From NCBI GenBank assembly GCA_036417435.1, contig JAZAQT010000281.1, forward strand, positions 496,001 to 560,000: DNA of 64,000 bases, in the 5' to 3' direction. Under the pieces are notes generated by a model. The model saw only the letters and a program-made list of their open reading frames with translations. It did not search any database and was not told the origin of the DNA. The position numbers and the translations under genes are program-made. This DNA is from Inia geoffrensis. Its lineage: Eukaryota > Chordata > Mammalia > Artiodactyla > Iniidae. How positions within the stretch are numbered: position 1 is the first letter of the stretch; every line of letters starts with the position of its first letter. Below are positions 62,426-64,000 of the stretch, in pieces.

Positions 62426-64000
62426 TTTCCCCTTAAGCAAGCATAAGTTTCTTTTGTAAATGTGAGACTCTGTTGTGTTTTGTAATGCAGTTCTCACGTA
62501 GCCGTGTTTACAGTCCCTGTATTAGTGATATCTTATGATGTTTCTTTTTCTGTGTGACTTATTTCACTTAGAATCATCATAACTAAATCCTCTCATTATG
62601 CTGCTACTGGTGTGTTGCCATTGATTTCATTGTTGAGTGATATTCCATTGTAGGGATGTACCACAACTTCTATATCCATTTTTCTCTTTCTGGGCTATTA
62701 AACTTGTACCATAGTCAAGGATCCCGTACACAGAGCAGCCCCAAACTTTGGTGTGGCTGTGTCTTTTTCATTTAAATTTTCCGAATCTATAGCACCATAA
62801 GTGGAAGTGCCCTAGGCTCTCTAGCTTGGTTTTTTCTTTGTTCCAGGAAACACCATGCACTTCTCCAGAGTGGCTGTTGGCAGTTTACATCCCGCCCATC
62901 AGCATAACAAGGCTGCCGGTTCTCCATCGCCTGTCTTGCCTCTCTGGATTTTACACTTTTTTCGGACGGTCCTTTGGATCGGTGGGAAGTGAGACTTCCT
63001 TGTAGTGCGGATTTCCATTGCAGGCTTGCTTGGTTGGCCAAAAAGGGCGTATGCGTTTTTTCCTGAATATATTCAGGAAAAAACGCATACGCCCTTTTTG
63101 GCCAAGTGCATCACTGTCGAACTGCTGCCTCTTTTCCTTCTCTTTCAGAGCAATTCTTATCTACCCCCTGATATCTGTTTTCTGCAATTCTGCGTCGCAT
63201 TCAAGTCCTCTTCACAGCCGTCCTTCAATAAATTTTTGGATGATAGGGGTCATTTGGAACTGCAGGATTGTGAGTTACAGTGCCAAACATCTCCTTTTCT
63301 CAACTCGCTTTCTTGTGAGCTGACCGCAAACCCGAAGAATTGCTTCAGGCCCTAATCTCGTTCCGGCATGGCACGCTGAGCCTTTGATGAATTCTTCTTC
63401 CTGTAGGGAACCCGGAATTCAATGTGCCCGTCCAAACACATCAAGTTAGCTGCTCATTCGTTCTCCTTATTCCTGTTCATCTTCCACAGAAATTGCAAAT
63501 TCTGCCAAACAAGAGGTCAAAGGCACTGACTCTCCAAGTGGGGAGAATGTTAATATTGCATCTGGAACGGCGAACTCGAGTACCAGGGGGCGAAAATGGC
63601 GATGAGTTTTAGAAATTGTGCCTGATCACTTCGTGGACCATATTCTGGGTTTTCCATGCATATTTTAGCTGAAGCATAAATCCCTTACACGTGGAGATTT
63701 GGGACCCGTGCAATTGGAACCATGCACCATTACCTCAAAGGGTCGGCATTCCCTCACCAATAGTATCAGCCCAAAGTGTTCAGCCTTATTTCTCCCCCAG
63801 CTGTGGATGTAGAGGTGGTAAATCCAAGATTCCTCACAAGCCCTGAAGGACTTATTTAAGAATTTCTCTCTATTTGACAGTCCTTGTGTTTTCTTTTTCA
63901 AATTTATTTTTATTAGGGGATTTAGCTTATTTACACTGCTGTGTGTATGCTGCTCTACACAAATGATTTTCTTATGGAGACCTATAAATGTATGGGTTTT
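62426..64000. repeat. Satellite monomer M37, partial (cut by window edge)
   Basis: 1,575 of about 1,735 bp are present. The left part follows M35 and the middle follows M32, including the 2-bp deletion GGAACTGCAGG and ACATCAAGTTAGC. The palindrome at 63034-63105 is perfect. The array continues past the window. Confidence 0.97.

Larger units (their letters stand above)
1..64000. repeat. Tandem satellite array, ~1.73-kb monomer (36 full copies plus one partial)
   Basis: The same sequence recurs head to tail throughout. The landmark TTTCCCCTTAAGC recurs at 1, 1735, 3469, 5203, 6939, 8674, 10407 and so on to 62426, always 1,730-1,736 bp apart, and all copies face the same way. Copies differ by scattered substitutions and a few short indels. 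Nothing unique interrupts the array and neither edge is reached. The monomer combines an L1 3'-end fragment, a mariner-like palindrome and ~0.78 kb of unrecognised sequence. Family knowledge: the common cetacean satellite has a period of ~1.74-1.76 kb in most whales and an L1-derived component, so it is the best candidate. A satellite from another laurasiatherian mammal is the alternative. Likely location is constitutive heterochromatin (inference). Confidence 0.98.

Noticed and set aside
1..64000. CRISPR array or prokaryotic tandem system
   Set aside because: The repeat unit is ~1.73 kb with no short repeat/spacer alternation, the sequence has vertebrate L1 content, and there is no adjacent gene.
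1..64000. Canonical CENP-B box (TTCG....A..CGGG)
   Set aside because: I checked the TTCG and CCCG occurrences of the monomer on both strands and none fit the full pattern. Centromere function is therefore not claimed.
1..64000. Telomeric or subtelomeric simple repeats, microsatellites
   Set aside because: No TTAGGG runs or extended simple repeats were seen. Only short T-runs and a TATATAT stretch in the L1-derived part.
1..64000. Assembly artefact as the explanation for the whole array
   Set aside because: Monomers carry distinct, nested sets of substitutions and indels that follow HOR order, which a simple assembly loop would not produce. Individual duplicates (M1/M2, M25-M28) could still be artefacts and need read support.

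Overview
The window is one uninterrupted tandem satellite array with no credible protein-coding or structural RNA gene. A monomer of about 1.73 kb (1,730 to 1,736 bp) repeats head to tail from the first base to the last: 36 full copies plus a 1,575-bp partial copy. I set the phase at the window start, so every copy begins at the landmark TTTCCCCTTAAGC. The copies are numbered M1 to M37.

Each monomer is a composite of three parts. (1) About 0.87 kb, running from offset ~1465 of one copy to offset ~600 of the next, matches on the minus strand the 3' UTR and 3' end of a laurasiatherian-type LINE-1. (2) Offsets ~609-680 hold a 72-bp palindrome, perfect in most copies. Its ends and internal layout resemble a mariner-derived miniature element. 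(3) Offsets ~681-1464 are about 0.78 kb of CpG-retaining sequence that I do not recognise. This third part carries one CTCF-like/YY1-like composite motif per monomer.

The likely source is a whale or porpoise. The laurasiatherian L1, the mariner-like ends and the ~1.74-kb tandem period fit the 'common cetacean satellite'. That family is ~1.74-1.76 kb in most cetaceans and ~1.58 kb in delphinids, and Kapitonov and colleagues (1998) reported an L1 basis for cetacean satellites. The species call is inference from memory, not a database match, and the monomer length argues against a delphinid.

Layout. M1-M5 is a mixed left region, in which M1/M2 are an almost exact recent duplication. From inside M6 to the end of M22 there is a higher-order repeat of six monomer types (A-F, 10,398 bp): two full copies, then a third in which F and A are fused into one chimeric monomer, M18. 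M23-M30 is a two-monomer (P-Q, 3,472 bp) array nested in a 10,415-bp repeat. M31-M37 is another, more diverged dimeric region (3,468-3,471 bp). M3-M4-M5 resemble M29-M30-M31, so the A-F block appears to lie within an older P-Q-R background. The clearest biology here is the record of unequal exchange and homogenisation. Subtype assignments come from reading diagnostic substitutions and small indels by eye, and no percent identities were computed.
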